Positions 1 through 10,222 of a DNA stretch of 64,000 nucleotides are shown here, piece by piece; the first letter of the stretch is position 1, and each line of letters begins with the position of its first letter. Origin of the DNA: Hymenoscyphus infarciens (taxonomy: Eukaryota > Ascomycota > Leotiomycetes > Helotiales > Helotiaceae). Below the pieces are notes generated by a model that was not told the origin of the DNA, ran no database searches, and was given only the letters and a program-made list of their open reading frames with translations. The stretch lies in assembly GCA_001414345.1 (NCBI GenBank), contig LLCB01000079.1, positions 62,001 to 126,000 on the forward strand, given 5' to 3'. The position numbers and the translations under genes were made by a program.

Positions 1-168
1 CCTAAAGTATTGTTAGTTGAGACTGGCTGAGGCGAAGCTTAATGCCGAAGTAGCGCACTTACCAGTCACGATAGTGATGGGCACCTTAATTATTGGCGGC
101 TCTTCTCCATTTGCATCGCCTTCTACGTCGACCAGCAGAGGAGGCTCTTCTTCTTCGTCGATGTTCAT
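1..168 (-). CDS. CobW/ZNG1-type GTP-dependent metallochaperone, N-terminal part only (runs off left edge)
   Basis: Seen: on the minus strand an ATG at 168 opens a short acidic leader (starts MNIDEEEEPPLL), which runs into PPIIKVPITIVTG. Exon 1 is 168-63. A GTAAGT donor at 62-57 and a CTAAC branch plus TTTAG acceptor near positions 2-12 define a 61-nt intron, so only one base of exon 2 lies in the window. Family knowledge: VPITIVTG followed by (Y/F)LGAGKTT is the N-terminal strand and P-loop of CobW/COG0523 GTPases. The eukaryotic members (CBWD/ZNG1) deliver zinc to methionine aminopeptidase. The P-loop itself is outside the window, so the assignment rests on about 13 conserved residues and the correct splice phase. 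Confidence 0.72.
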
Positions 169-422
169 ATTGGCTGTGTTGCTAGTTGACCTTGATGGAG
201 GGAGAAGGAGAGTGGAAGCGAATTAAACCGGAATTAGGTAAACCCGAATTGGACAGGGGTCGCCTTACTTGTCAGAGAGCCTAGCCTACCAACAAGCGCG
301 TAAAGTTACCTACCTGTATAGGAATCTTCAACCCTCTCAAAGCGCTGTGCCCCTCGCGGATTGCAACAATTCTTTCATGTAACATACAACCTTTGCATCT
401 TGTTTATGAGCTTTCGCCCGAT
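169..422. promoter_or_regulatory. divergent promoter between the CobW-like gene and MOB3
   Basis: A 254-nt spacer separates the two start codons, which point outwards. It must hold both leaders and core promoters. No TATA box is evident, and I see no clear operator-like palindrome. Confidence 0.45.
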
Positions 423-1969
423 ATGTCGCTGCCATCATCATCCCCAAGGCTGCCAAGTCCGCCGCCTCCTACAGAGATTCAGATAGGTCCCAAATCACCT
501 TCCTTGGGGAGCTCTTTCAACCAAGAACCTTCAATCGAACAGAGTGCCATCGATGCAAACTCGAAGCGGAGGATACACCCGGGGACTAAATCTGCAGATA
601 TGGCGGCAGGTCCTCCTCTTGTCCCCCTGAGTGAAGTATGCAAGCCCCCATAGTCATTGAGTCGCAAAAACTAACACCTCTACGGCTTGATTCTGCCTTC
701 CAGCTCCAAGAGCACCTCAAAGCTTTGCACCACCACTATATAAAACCCTCGAATAACGATAACTCTGTGCCGATCAACCGCGAGACCGCAATTCTTATTG
801 CTACCCAACCCGAGGGCGTCGACCGATCGTTGTGGCTATACGAACTCTGTCGATTCCTTATAAACAAATGCAACGACTTGATAATTGGATTTCTGTTTGA
901 TGACCCTCCGTGTTCTGCGACTACATGCCCTGAGATGCGAGCGAGCGAGTGGCAGTTTCTATGCGCAGTCCACGAATCCCCAAAGAGCTGCTGTGCGATT
1001 GATTATTGTTGCCATACCCTCGATTGGGCCACGAATATTGTTACAAGTCAAAAGATTTTCCCCAGCCGCCTGAGCCTCGGTGCCGGTGATGCTTTGGATG
1101 AGCGCGGATCAGGAGTAAAACACTTAATTAATATATTTAGGCGGTTGCATCGCATATTTGCTCACGCTTGGTTTCAGCATCGTGGTGTGTTTTGGCAGGT
1201 AGAGGGTCAGACTGGATTGTATGTTCTATTCAAGACTGTTTGCGATAGCTACGACTTATTACCGGCGGAAAACTACAAGCTCCCCCCGGAAGCCGAAGGG
1301 CTGGAACCGATGGAAGAGCCAAGAGCACAAGTTCCATCAATTTTGAAATCGGACGCAAACTACAAGCCCTCTTCAATCGAGGAAGACTTTATAAATGTCG
1401 CCCGAAGCAACACCAACACCAGACGCCACATTCGGCAATCGCCCTCTGTTGGTTCTGCCGTCACCACAGTTTTGGAATCGGATGAAGAAGATCCAGATGT
1501 GACAGCGAAATTCGACGGGCTACAAATAACAGAGGAGGAAGAGGAAGAGGATGAAGCTGAGGATTCGACTACGGAAGTCCCGGTGATTGTAGAGACATAC
1601 GAAGTGGACGAGCAGCACGAGGCCGATCCAATCGAAACCGACTCTACAACAACTGAGAAGCCTGAATTTGAAGCAGAGGCAAATGATGAGTCGGGCATTT
1701 CTTTCACACCAGATTCATCAGAAGGCGAACCAGAAACAGAAGAACTAGAAATCACGCGAGCCATCACGCCCGAACCGAAGATGGTAGATGAAGATGAATT
1801 GGCCGAGTCTATGTCTCCAATAGTTCCTGCTCTGCCAAACGAAGCGATTGAGCCAACTGAAGAGACGAAGAAAGAGACGTCAATTGATGAGGAGTCACCG
1901 GATAGTGCAGAAGCGGCGGAGAAGACTGAGGATGCGAAGGAGGAGAAAAAGGAAGTCGTTTCGTCATAA
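423..1969 (+). CDS. mob3: MOB3/phocein-family protein, predicted STRIPAK subunit
   Basis: Exons 423-635 and 704-1969 (68-nt intron, phase 0) give about 492 aa. The MOB/phocein fold covers roughly residues 80-250. The zinc ligands are visible: CSATTC (Cx4C), then HRIFAH (Hx4H), with CAIDYCCHTLD between them, which resembles human MOB4/phocein more than MOB1. In filamentous fungi this protein (MOB3) belongs to the STRIPAK phosphatase-kinase complex at the nuclear envelope and endomembranes and is needed for hyphal fusion and fruiting; that role is family knowledge. The N terminus is proline/serine rich. The C-terminal 200 residues are very rich in Glu, Asp, Thr and Ser and probably disordered. 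An in-frame ATG also exists at 393; 423 is chosen because its context better matches fungal homologues. The intron acceptor is odd (see findings): the next usable AG removes six residues that homologues keep. Confidence 0.82.
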
Positions 1970-2214
1970 TATAATTAATACCTTGTACTTCTAAGATACC
2001 CATCAAGACGTCCAACAGGGCGTCATTCACGTTACGGAGTAAGAGGAGATTCATTTTCACAGGATAGCTTTGGATAGTGTTAAATATATTCCATTGAACA
2101 GTGTTTAATATTTACAAGTGCATGGGTATCATTGCGACCAAATACAAACTCCCGACGCCATTTTTGCCCACATATTCCAAGGGTTGTGAGCTCACAAATC
2201 CCACCGAACTAGCC
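1970..2214. other. convergent intergenic spacer
   Basis: 245 nt between the stop codons of MOB3 and the DUF7053 gene. It can hold only the two 3' UTRs and poly(A) sites, and nothing else is recognisable. Confidence 0.6.
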
Positions 2215-3258
2215 CTACTCCAATTCCACCGGACGTGACTGTTGTGGTTGTCTGAGTGGTCCTTGGGCCGGGTGCTGATTCGGCTTACTGGGTTTCGTTT
2301 GATGTGAAGGTTGCTGGTTCTGATATATTGGAGGCTGATGTGGGTTGGCGTTTTGGTAAGCCGGATCGAAGTGGTTCACTGATGGGCTTCTCGATGAGTT
2401 CAAGTGATTCCACGATACGCGAGGTCCAGCATTCGGTCCAGATGCTTGATAGGAGCTTCTTTCCCCTTGACTGCTTGATAAAGTCCCTTGGTACGATACT
2501 CTTGCATGCTGGGCGGCTATCGAAGAGTGTCCAGAGGGACTTGAATTTCTTGAGCTGAGCGGTTTTGGATACAGCTCATTATTTTCTTCTGGACGGTTTG
2601 GTGGCGAGTTCTGTGTGCCATAAGCAGCCTGTGGGGTTTCAACACCACTCTGCGAACGGAAATCTGAATGAGTGCTTTGTGAATGAGCCAAACTTTGTCG
2701 CGGGCTATCTGTCAATGCCTGGTTCAACTTTGACCCGCTGACAATCTGGGCCCTGACCATAATTCTCGACACCAAGGCAGAGTGGGCTTTCTTGAGGGTC
2801 TTCTTCACGAAGCCCGTCATCATAATATTACACTTCATATCCACGTCTTCCCTCAGCCACAGCCCTTGTAATGGAACCCCCAACCCCAACTCAACAGGTT
2901 CTAGTAATTCTCCTGGTAAGGATCCCCCCATCGTCCATTTCCCTTTGATGACCAAGCCCATCGGAGCATAGCAATGTGTTTGTAGCCCATTCTCGAGGTC
3001 GTGAAAGCAAGCATTGTAAGAAACCTTGCCACTCATCAAGCCTCCTGGTAAATAGGCAACTTTATCAGTGAGGGAATACCATTGGCAATGATATTCCTCG
3101 GCCGTCGCGGAGTTGGGTGGCTTTATGGGATGCCGTTCTTGTACGAGAGGGTTGAGGTCGATCATCTCTAGATGATCATGGAGGGTGGACATGACAGTCT
3201 CGCGAGAAACTCCAGCCGGAAGCGGGGTAACTTTCGTGAAGACGGTTCTTTTCGACAT
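2215..3258 (-). CDS. DUF7053 fungal-specific protein, intronless
   Basis: Single exon of 347 aa. Residues 1-170 form the conserved fungal domain (starts MSKRTVFTKVTPLP, later LNPLV and WYSLTDKVAYLPGG), which I recognise as DUF7053. Its fold is often compared with START/polyketide-cyclase-like lipid-binding proteins, but no function is established. Residues 180-347 are low complexity, rich in Ser, Gln, Asn and Pro, with no motif; they end in GPLRQPQQSRPVELE. There is no signal peptide or membrane segment, so it is probably cytosolic. The start is well supported by the homologous N terminus. The upstream gene lies on the other strand 1 kb away. Confidence 0.72.
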   Translation of the reverse strand: MSKRTVFTKVTPLPAGVSRETVMSTLHDHLEMIDLNPLVQERHPIKPPNSATAEEYHCQWYSLTDKVAYLPGGLMSGKVSYNACFHDLENGLQTHCYAPMGLVIKGKWTMGGSLPGELLEPVELGLGVPLQGLWLREDVDMKCNIMMTGFVKKTLKKAHSALVSRIMVRAQIVSGSKLNQALTDSPRQSLAHSQSTHSDFRSQSGVETPQAAYGTQNSPPNRPEENNELYPKPLSSRNSSPSGHSSIAAQHARVSYQGTLSSSQGERSSYQASGPNAGPRVSWNHLNSSRSPSVNHFDPAYQNANPHQPPIYQNQQPSHQTKPSKPNQHPAQGPLRQPQQSRPVELE

Positions 3259-4306
3259 CGTAGGGAACTGTTACACTCCGAGGAGGGTTCGTGTAGACGC
3301 GATAGGAAGTACTTTGAATTGAGGAAGCTGTAGATTGTTCAAGAGCAGGTCTGGGAAGGGAGGAGAGAACAAGGTATTGGTGGGAGGAAGTAAGAGAGTG
3401 TTGTTGAAGGGAGTTGAAAAGAAATCAAGAGTGAAGTGAAAGGAGTCCATCAGAACTTACTTACCTACCGTAGGGTTACGCCAAGTTGGTAAATTAAATT
3501 ATTATTAGCTCAGGGAACTAGGAATCCCGAAGACGACCACAACCCGCCGCAGTGGCTGAGCCAATCTGGTGAGGTTTGAGGTGACTTGGAAGCGAACCCG
3601 ATATCCCGAGTGGTGCGCTGGCTGGCTGGCTGAACAATGGCCACGGAATTTCAGCATTGGTTGTTGTAATTTATAGTGCTCGTTGCGCTCTTTATCTTTA
3701 TTGCGGAAATGGTGCCACGAAAAGGTATAGTCTTTGTTTTTGCAAGGTGATGAAATTTATTTCACTCCATACGGGATGATGGTTGCCGTGGAATGTGCAT
3801 TTACCGATGGCTCAGCCACAATAAGGTTAATAGCCACTTTGCAACCAATATTGAACAAAATGCCTATTCCATTGATTTTCTGTTGGCAAAGAATTTATCT
3901 GTTTGCAGTCTTTCTTATTGCTCTTGGCTTTCTAGCACAATTACAATGAACAGTGTTTAGGAGAAAGTTCTTCAAAACATTTTCGAATAAATCGGTTTTC
4001 CTCGCAAAGTCAGAAATGAGTTGGTAGTCAATAATCAAGATATGGAAGGGTGTTTGTTGGGAATGGATTGTCTTTATGAATAAATTATGTTCATGGGCCT
4101 GCCTCCGGGTCGATCTCGGACTTAGTCAAAGGGAGCCGAAACCTTCGTCACTAAGTACCTCCACTAGCTTACCAAAGGGAGATACACCACCATTTCTCCT
4201 CCAAACCACCACACTATCGAATGATACCTGCATTCGGAGGACTTGGGCGTGCATATTTTATCTCTGCAAAACCATGTGAAGCCCTTATCGGTCTGCAGTC
4301 ACCATC
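3259..4306. other. gene-free divergent region between the DUF7053 gene and the RBR gene
   Basis: About 1.05 kb. Short open frames here show no recognisable motif and no paired splice signals. The last 250 nt before 4307 are rich in CCA/CCT, as expected of a leader. No repeat or RNA gene is seen. Confidence 0.5.
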
Positions 4307-6391
4307 ATGGTATTGCCTGGACTTTTCAAATCATCAACCAGCCACAGCCACACCTCTACCGCACATCAGACCCCTCGCCCTCATCTTTCTGCACGCCGCT
4401 CATCGCACAGCTCCTCCTCCTCCTCCTCCCACCCGCAGACTTCTCACAGGAGCCCTTCGCATCCTTCGGAAGATTCTCGTCTCGGCGGCAAGCCTGAACA
4501 TCCTTATGTTCGCGAAGAATCACACCTTAGAACCATCGAACCCGAACTCCCGGATCTCCGGGATCTGAACAACAGCCTTGTTGCACTTGCTGCGATTTTC
4601 CCCGATGTGCAGGTTGAAGTGTTCCGAGAGATGCTCTCGAGCTTCAACGAGGAATCTAGACTGGCAGTTGTCACGGAGGCTCTACTAAAGGATAAGATGA
4701 AGTTCGCCAGAGGGCGGAATAAGGTGGCCGGCAAGGAGAGAGCCCACACACATCACAGCAAAACTGCAGGACTTGTCTCACCAGGCCATGTACAATCCGA
4801 AGAGAAGTTCAGAAGTGTTGAATACAAGGACGCCGTGAAATCTGTCGCATACCACGAATTCAAAGGTCTCTCCAAGTCGACAATACACGCCGTCTTGGCC
4901 GAGCACAATTACGCTTACTCCCTAGCCAGACCGACACTTGTTACTTTGTCCTCCAAATCCTGGCGTTATTCCATATCCTCGCTCTTTCTACGTAGAAAAC
5001 CTGTCGCATCTGCCGAAGCAGAACATCACCCCCTCATAATATGGCAGTCGACTGGCCATGGGTCCATTATACCAACTTTGAAGGTTACAGGATCACCAGA
5101 GCTGGACAAGGAGTTATTTGAAACACTCATAGTACCAATACAACAACGATTATTGGTGGAACGGGAGGCCAAGGACCATTCGATTGCTCTGGAGCTCAAT
5201 AACAAAGAAGCGGAGGCAAACGATGGACTGCATGATTGCGAATGCTGTTTTACGGCCATAGCCTTCGAAGAATTATCCGCCTGCGATGATGGCGGGCACT
5301 TTATTTGCTTCCAATGTGTCAGACATTCTGTCAAGGAAGCCGTATTTGGCCAAGGATGGCAGCGTAATATCAATGTGGAAAGTGGGACTTTGCGGTGTGT
5401 AGCAGCAATGAGTGAGGAATGTAAAGGCTGCGTCTCCCAGGAGCTCATACGTCGAGCATTCGACGAAGACCCAAGCGAAAAGGATGTTGTCCGTAAACTC
5501 GATGAGCGCCTCGTCGAGGACAATCTTCTCAAAACTCAGCTCCCCCTCATTCGATGTCCCTTCTGCAGCTATGCTGAAGTGGACGAACTATATCTCCCCG
5601 AATCCCAGCGAGCGTGGCGCGTGAAACGTGCTGGGAACTCTTTTCTTTATACCCTCGTGATTTTAGTTTTAGGCGTTGGCATGATACCCTTCCTTTTACC
5701 GGTGTTTCTATTGTTTTCCTTTCTTTTTCTGCTCATTTCTTCCCGACAGACCTTTGGTGATTTTGCGGTTGGTCACTTTAATGCTTCTCTTACTCGAATC
5801 CGGCGCAAAAAGCACGGGCTTAGGTTCCTCTGCCAGAATTTGGAATGCGGACGAGCATCCTGTTTATCGTGCTCCAAAGCATGGACTGATATTCATATCT
5901 GCCATGAATCCTCCCTTTTAGCTCTACGAACCCAAGTCGAACTCGCCATGTCGATGGCTATCAAAAGGACCTGCCCACGATGTAACACCTCCTTCGTCAA
6001 ATCTTCCGGCTGCAACAAACTCACTTGCATATGTGGCTACCAAATGTGTTACGTATGTCGGAAGGATATAGGTAATGGAGAAGGGTATCGACATTTCTGC
6101 GAGCACTTCCGACCCAATGGTGGGAGGGGCTGTACTGAGTGCGCGAAATGCGACTTATATCGTTGTGAGGATGACGATGTAGTCGTTAAAAAGGCCAAAG
6201 AAGAGGCAGAGATACGGTGGATGGAAAAGGAAGGCACGGACTTGGGCGGAGATGAAAAAGTGAGAAAGGTTCTTGAAGAGAAATGGAAAAAAGATGGAGA
6301 TGCCTCTTGGTGGGAAAGCAGGCGTTGGCAATGGGAAATTCCCGATGGGCAAAGTATGCTTGATGCATTCGTCGAGGCTGTGGTTGAATGA
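4307..6391 (+). CDS. RBR (RING-between-RING) E3 ubiquitin ligase, RNF216/TRIAD3-like
   Basis: Intronless, 694 aa. Residues 20-60 are Ser/His rich. Residues 83-130 look CUE-like (SLVALAAIFPD, then FREMLSSF and VTEALL), suggesting ubiquitin binding. RING1 starts near residue 309 (CECCFTAI, CDDGGHFICFQCV). The IBR-like cysteines follow at LIRCPFCSY and CLSCSKAW. RING2 is at about 555 (CPRCNTSF), with the SGCNKLTC segment where RBR ligases carry the thioester-forming cysteine, then CGYQMCYVC. The order and spacing match RNF216. A strongly hydrophobic stretch at about 443-477, inside the zinc-rich part, could be one or two membrane passes or a hairpin. The C terminus is charged and helical. The role, ubiquitin transfer through a RING2 thioester, is inferred from family. 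An upstream exon cannot be excluded, but none is needed. Confidence 0.85.
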   Translation: MVLPGLFKSSTSHSHTSTAHQTPRPHLSARRSSHSSSSSSSHPQTSHRSPSHPSEDSRLGGKPEHPYVREESHLRTIEPELPDLRDLNNSLVALAAIFPDVQVEVFREMLSSFNEESRLAVVTEALLKDKMKFARGRNKVAGKERAHTHHSKTAGLVSPGHVQSEEKFRSVEYKDAVKSVAYHEFKGLSKSTIHAVLAEHNYAYSLARPTLVTLSSKSWRYSISSLFLRRKPVASAEAEHHPLIIWQSTGHGSIIPTLKVTGSPELDKELFETLIVPIQQRLLVEREAKDHSIALELNNKEAEANDGLHDCECCFTAIAFEELSACDDGGHFICFQCVRHSVKEAVFGQGWQRNINVESGTLRCVAAMSEECKGCVSQELIRRAFDEDPSEKDVVRKLDERLVEDNLLKTQLPLIRCPFCSYAEVDELYLPESQRAWRVKRAGNSFLYTLVILVLGVGMIPFLLPVFLLFSFLFLLISSRQTFGDFAVGHFNASLTRIRRKKHGLRFLCQNLECGRASCLSCSKAWTDIHICHESSLLALRTQVELAMSMAIKRTCPRCNTSFVKSSGCNKLTCICGYQMCYVCRKDIGNGEGYRHFCEHFRPNGGRGCTECAKCDLYRCEDDDVVVKKAKEEAEIRWMEKEGTDLGGDEKVRKVLEEKWKKDGDASWWESRRWQWEIPDGQSMLDAFVEAVVE

Positions 6392-6695
6392 AATATTACG
6401 TGTTTATATAGAAGGGATTAAGGGTGGAAAAGGACCTTTTTGGGGGGGGGTGGGGTGGAGTTGGAAAGGCATGCATTACCAAATTGGGTACTTGGGTGAG
6501 ATATTCGAAAGAACATGAATTGATATTAATCAATTATTTGTGACGTCCCATGGTTTTGCACCACTATCCGCCATTGCTATTGGCAAGGCAAGCTTGAAAA
6601 CGGTCCCCCATCTGCCTGGCGCCTGTAACCGGTATTGACCCAGACGTATCGTACATTCAGTAAAAACCCGAGAAACTCTTCCTGGCGACCGACCC
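6392..6695. other. convergent spacer with a G-rich run
   Basis: 304 nt between the RBR and SEH1 stop codons. It contains a run of ten G followed by TGGGGTGG near 6442-6458, probably in the RBR 3' UTR. Nothing else is recognised. Confidence 0.5.
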
Positions 6696-8036
6696 TCAAA
6701 GGGGAAAAGGTTCGCTCCTACTTCTTGCCATACCCAATCCAGCACTTTTATTCCATGCACCACCGGGTCTACTTCTCCACAAAGTCAGTGCTCCATCGTC
6801 ACCTGTTGATCCCAACACTTTGCCATCGCCATCAAACTCAACACGCCACACCGGAGTTCTGTTCGTCTCTAATTGTGAGACTTCAGTCACCAAGTGAGCC
6901 ACCTCTCCATATTTGCTATGAACTTCTGGTTGTCGACCACCGCTCGCACCAGGTCTCGCATTTGCCAATCCAGCACCGATGCCCGATGGAACACTTCTTG
7001 AAATGTTGTCTGGTATTCTTTGGGTGTTGACAGCAACTCTTTCTGGGGTTCTGGAGAAATATTTGCTCCTGTCTTCCTTGTCGTCCTTGTGTGGAGTGGT
7101 GAGATGGAAGACTCGCACGAAGCCGTCTTTGCAGGCTGTTGCAACAATGTCATATCCTCTCATACTTCCTGGTGCCCAGGCGACATCCCTCACCAGACCT
7201 TTATGGCCCTTCAGCTCTGCTGCGTGATAGAGTTCCTTGGAGCTCGAGGAGCCAAGACTCACTGAGTGAGATATCTCTTTGGTTCGCCAGATGGTAGCCT
7301 TGTTCATACTGGCCACAATGATACTTAGGGCATCTCGCTGTACACCTTGTCGAACAGCTTTGTAACAGGGCTCGAGATTCGGGTCGAAGGCTACCCTGAA
7401 CGAAACTTCGTCCCCTCGGGCCGGCTTATCAGGTACATTGACTCGATCGATCTCTGTCCAATTTTCCATATTCTCAGGCTCCTCATTCTCATAGACGATC
7501 AGACAGGCATTCCGATTGATGAGAGCAAGGTAGGTGTGTCGAGTCTCGGGGTTGTGCTTGATGGCAAAGGAAAGGTACGGTGCTCGAGATTGAGGGGGAA
7601 GCTGCCAAACTGGTTTGTTATTGTGCGAATTGAAACGTCTGCCCTTATTTGGTGGAAGGGTCGGATCCTCAACCCAGAGCTTGAACTTGCCATCACTACC
7701 AATGGAAGCTATGAGGTTTGGATGTAGTGTTGGTGGAAGCCATTGTATCTTGAATTCCGAGTTAGATCACATGCCTTTTAATTTTGTGAGCATTCTCACC
7801 TCGAGTATCTCCGAGTTATGAGCGCCCCAAGTATCACAGATATTCCATGAGCCGTCCTTGTGTCGGTTGAACACCTTGATTTTGCCATCTACAGAACCAG
7901 ATGCGAATCGGTTGCCGTAGTGGGAGAAGGCGGTCGCTTCGACCATATCTCGGTGGCCATGTTGCAGGAGGACAAAGCCTTCTTGCTGACGGTTGAATTC
8001 CGTGTCGATGGGATCTGGATCCATCATTGGCGCCAT
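6696..8036 (-). CDS. SEH1: nucleoporin SEH1 (WD40 beta-propeller)
   Basis: Exons 8036-7800 and 7748-6696 (51-nt intron, phase 0, branch TCTAAC) give 429 aa. The N terminus (HGHRDMVEATAFSHYGNRFASGSVDGKIKVF) and the following QWLPP, ASIGSDGKFKLW, LKGHKGLVRDVAWAPG, TACKDGFVRVF and WRVEFDGDGKVLGSTGDDGALTLW are the WD repeats of Seh1/Sec13-type proteins. The match is to SEH1 rather than SEC13 because of the large inserts and the MNKATIWR repeat. Seh1 works in the Y-shaped Nup84 complex of the nuclear pore and in the SEACAT/GATOR2 complex that signals amino acids to TORC1 at the vacuole (family knowledge). The inserts at residues 300-345 (Ser/Gly/Arg rich) are typical of filamentous fungi. The last 20 residues (GMARSRSEPFPL) are not conserved as far as I can judge, so the exact C terminus is less certain. 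Confidence 0.88.
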
Positions 8037-8330
8037 ATCTAGACCATGCGTGGTTTTTTAAGATCGGTTGGTGAGGTGAGCGGGAACAAACAAGGGTGTC
8101 ACAGCGGTATAAAATCGGGTGATTGCGGGGTCTTCAGACAAAAGCCACAGGGGGGAGCTGACGCGGGCCCCACAATTTATTTTGGATCTGAATTCGTGGC
8201 TTCTCAGCCTTCTCAAGCCTCGTCTGTTAAATAATGGCATAGCATTTATTGCCTTTCTAACATCACACCCTCACATGGAAATGAAGGATCATTAAACTCT
8301 GGCAGTTTTCTTTCTCTCCCTCACACGAGT
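8037..8330. promoter_or_regulatory. divergent promoter SEH1 / ALG7
   Basis: 294 nt between outward-facing start codons. Pyrimidine tracts (TTTCTTTCTCTCCCTC) lie just before the ALG7 start, as is common in fungal leaders. No specific operator is recognised. Confidence 0.45.
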
Positions 8331-9793
8331 ATGGCTGTTCGCGCAACAATGTCGACTTCGACATCGGCACTTTCCTTTACAGAGACCCTGAGTCTCCTCT
8401 CGCTCTCTCTCGCATGCTTCGCAATAATCGCGAACACCTTTCAAGGCGACGGAGCCCCTCTGATCGCCTCTCTCGCATTTAGCGGAATCGCTTTCGCAAG
8501 TTCATATTCCATGATACGATGGCTCGGCCCAACGTTTATGAAAGCTGGGTTGAAGGGGAAGGACATGAGCAAAATACACAAGAAGGAAATCCCCGAGACG
8601 ATGGGTGCGGTGTGCGCGGTGGTTTATCTGCTTGCCGTCACCGTCTTTATACCATTTCCTTTTTATAAAGATATTGTGGCAGCAACATCTGGTGGTGGGA
8701 ATAGAGATGTGGTTCAGACGATTGAGAATGTCCAGGCGGGCAGGTTTCTACATCGCTTTCCACATAATAAGGTATGTTGGGAAGGAGCCAATGTCAGAGA
8801 GCCAGAAAATAACAAGAAACGTAGTTGGCATCTTATTTATCCGCAATCCTTACTATTCAATCCGTGTCTATCCTTGGAATTGGCGACGACCTTTTCGATA
8901 TCCGATGGCGGCATAAATTCTTCATTCCAGGAATTGCTAGCATCCCCCTCCTCATCGTATACTTTGTCGACTTTGGTGTGACGCAGATCGTTGTCCCAAT
9001 TCCTTTGCGACCATATCTGGGAGAGCTGGTGCAGCTGGGATTCCTATACTACCTCTACATGTTCGCCATTGCGATTTTCTGCCCCAACAGCATCAACATT
9101 TTGGCCGGAATCAATGGAATCGAAGTCTCGCAATCACTTGTGATTGCAGTCTTGTTGGCACTGAACGATTGCTACTACCTCCTCAACCCCTATCCTCATC
9201 CAGCAACCGATTCCCATTTGTTCTCCCTTTACATGCTTCTCCCATTTATCGGAGTTTCGCTCGCATTGTGGTGTCACAATTGGTACCCCTCCAAAGTGTT
9301 CGTGGGAGATACCTACTGTTACTTTGCCGGAATGGTTTTCGCGGTTGTGGGAATCCTCGGACATTTCTCCAAAACTCTGCTACTCCTCTTCATCCCACAA
9401 ATCTTCAATTTCCTTTACTCCGCTCCTCAGCTGTTCCGTATAGTAGATTGCCCCCGTCACCGGTTGCCTCGTTTTAACAGTCGAACAAATCTCATGGAGC
9501 CGTCAGTAACAGAATGGCAATATCCCCCTAAACCAATTATTTCCGTTTTCTTGAAATTACTGCACCAATTTCATTTATTACGGGTGACGACAAATGCAGA
9601 AGGACGGATAACGGAGAGCACAAATTTCACGCTTTTGAATTTGTGGTTGGTGTGGTTTGGTCCTAAGCGGGAAGATAAATTAGCGATGGAGATTTTGATC
9701 ATGCAAACGGTAGTTGGATTTTTTGGATTGTTCATTAGACATAATTTCGCCCTGTTGTTATTTGAGAAGGACAACTTGAACAGCATTATATGA
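8331..9793 (+). CDS. ALG7: UDP-N-acetylglucosamine--dolichyl-phosphate GlcNAc-1-phosphotransferase (ALG7)
   Basis: Exons 8331-8771 and 8825-9793 (53-nt intron, phase 0) give 469 aa. It catalyses the first step of N-glycan precursor synthesis: GlcNAc-1-P is moved from UDP-GlcNAc to dolichyl phosphate at the ER membrane, the tunicamycin-sensitive step. The protein is polytopic, with about ten hydrophobic segments. Diagnostic motifs are visible: KIPETMG-like KEIPETMGA, the GIGDDLFDIRWRHK block (Asp pair and nucleotide/metal site), FCPNSINILAGINGIE and HNWYPSKVFVGDTY. The length is close to the usual eukaryotic 410-480 aa. A second in-frame ATG lies at 8349 and could be the real start. A short neighbouring intron has clean GTATGT/TAG borders. 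Confidence 0.93.
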
Positions 9794-10222
9794 TAGAGAG
9801 CAGACTACTTATATAGAAACTCAAAAATGAGAGAATTCCATAGACTTTGAAACTCGCAGCATTCCAAATCATGCTCTTATAAGGAATGGAAAAGTCCAAC
9901 AAATTTAAAGCAACGGAGATACGCTTAGTAAAAAGATCAATTCAGTACCTAGCGGACTTGGATACCCTTTGTCAGTAGCACTTGTCTTGTGATCAACCGC
10001 GCGGCTATACGCCTCTAAACTAAAATAACAGGGGTCGCGTCGTTGAAAAGCTCGGTGTTCTGCTCGCTGATCGCACGCTGCTTCTTGTTGATTCTAAACA
10101 ACAAACAACCCTTTTTGGTTACCACCAAACCAACCACAACTCTACTACTCTACTACTCTACACGCACTTGCTACGAATAACATCATCTACACCGCTCTCA
10201 TCCACAAGTACACTTCTACGAG
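9794..10222. other. ALG7 3' region and ASF1 promoter/leader
   Basis: 429 nt. The final 150 nt hold CCA/ACC-rich and TCTACTACTCTAC-type pyrimidine repeats, consistent with the ASF1 5' UTR. No open frame of interest. Confidence 0.5.
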
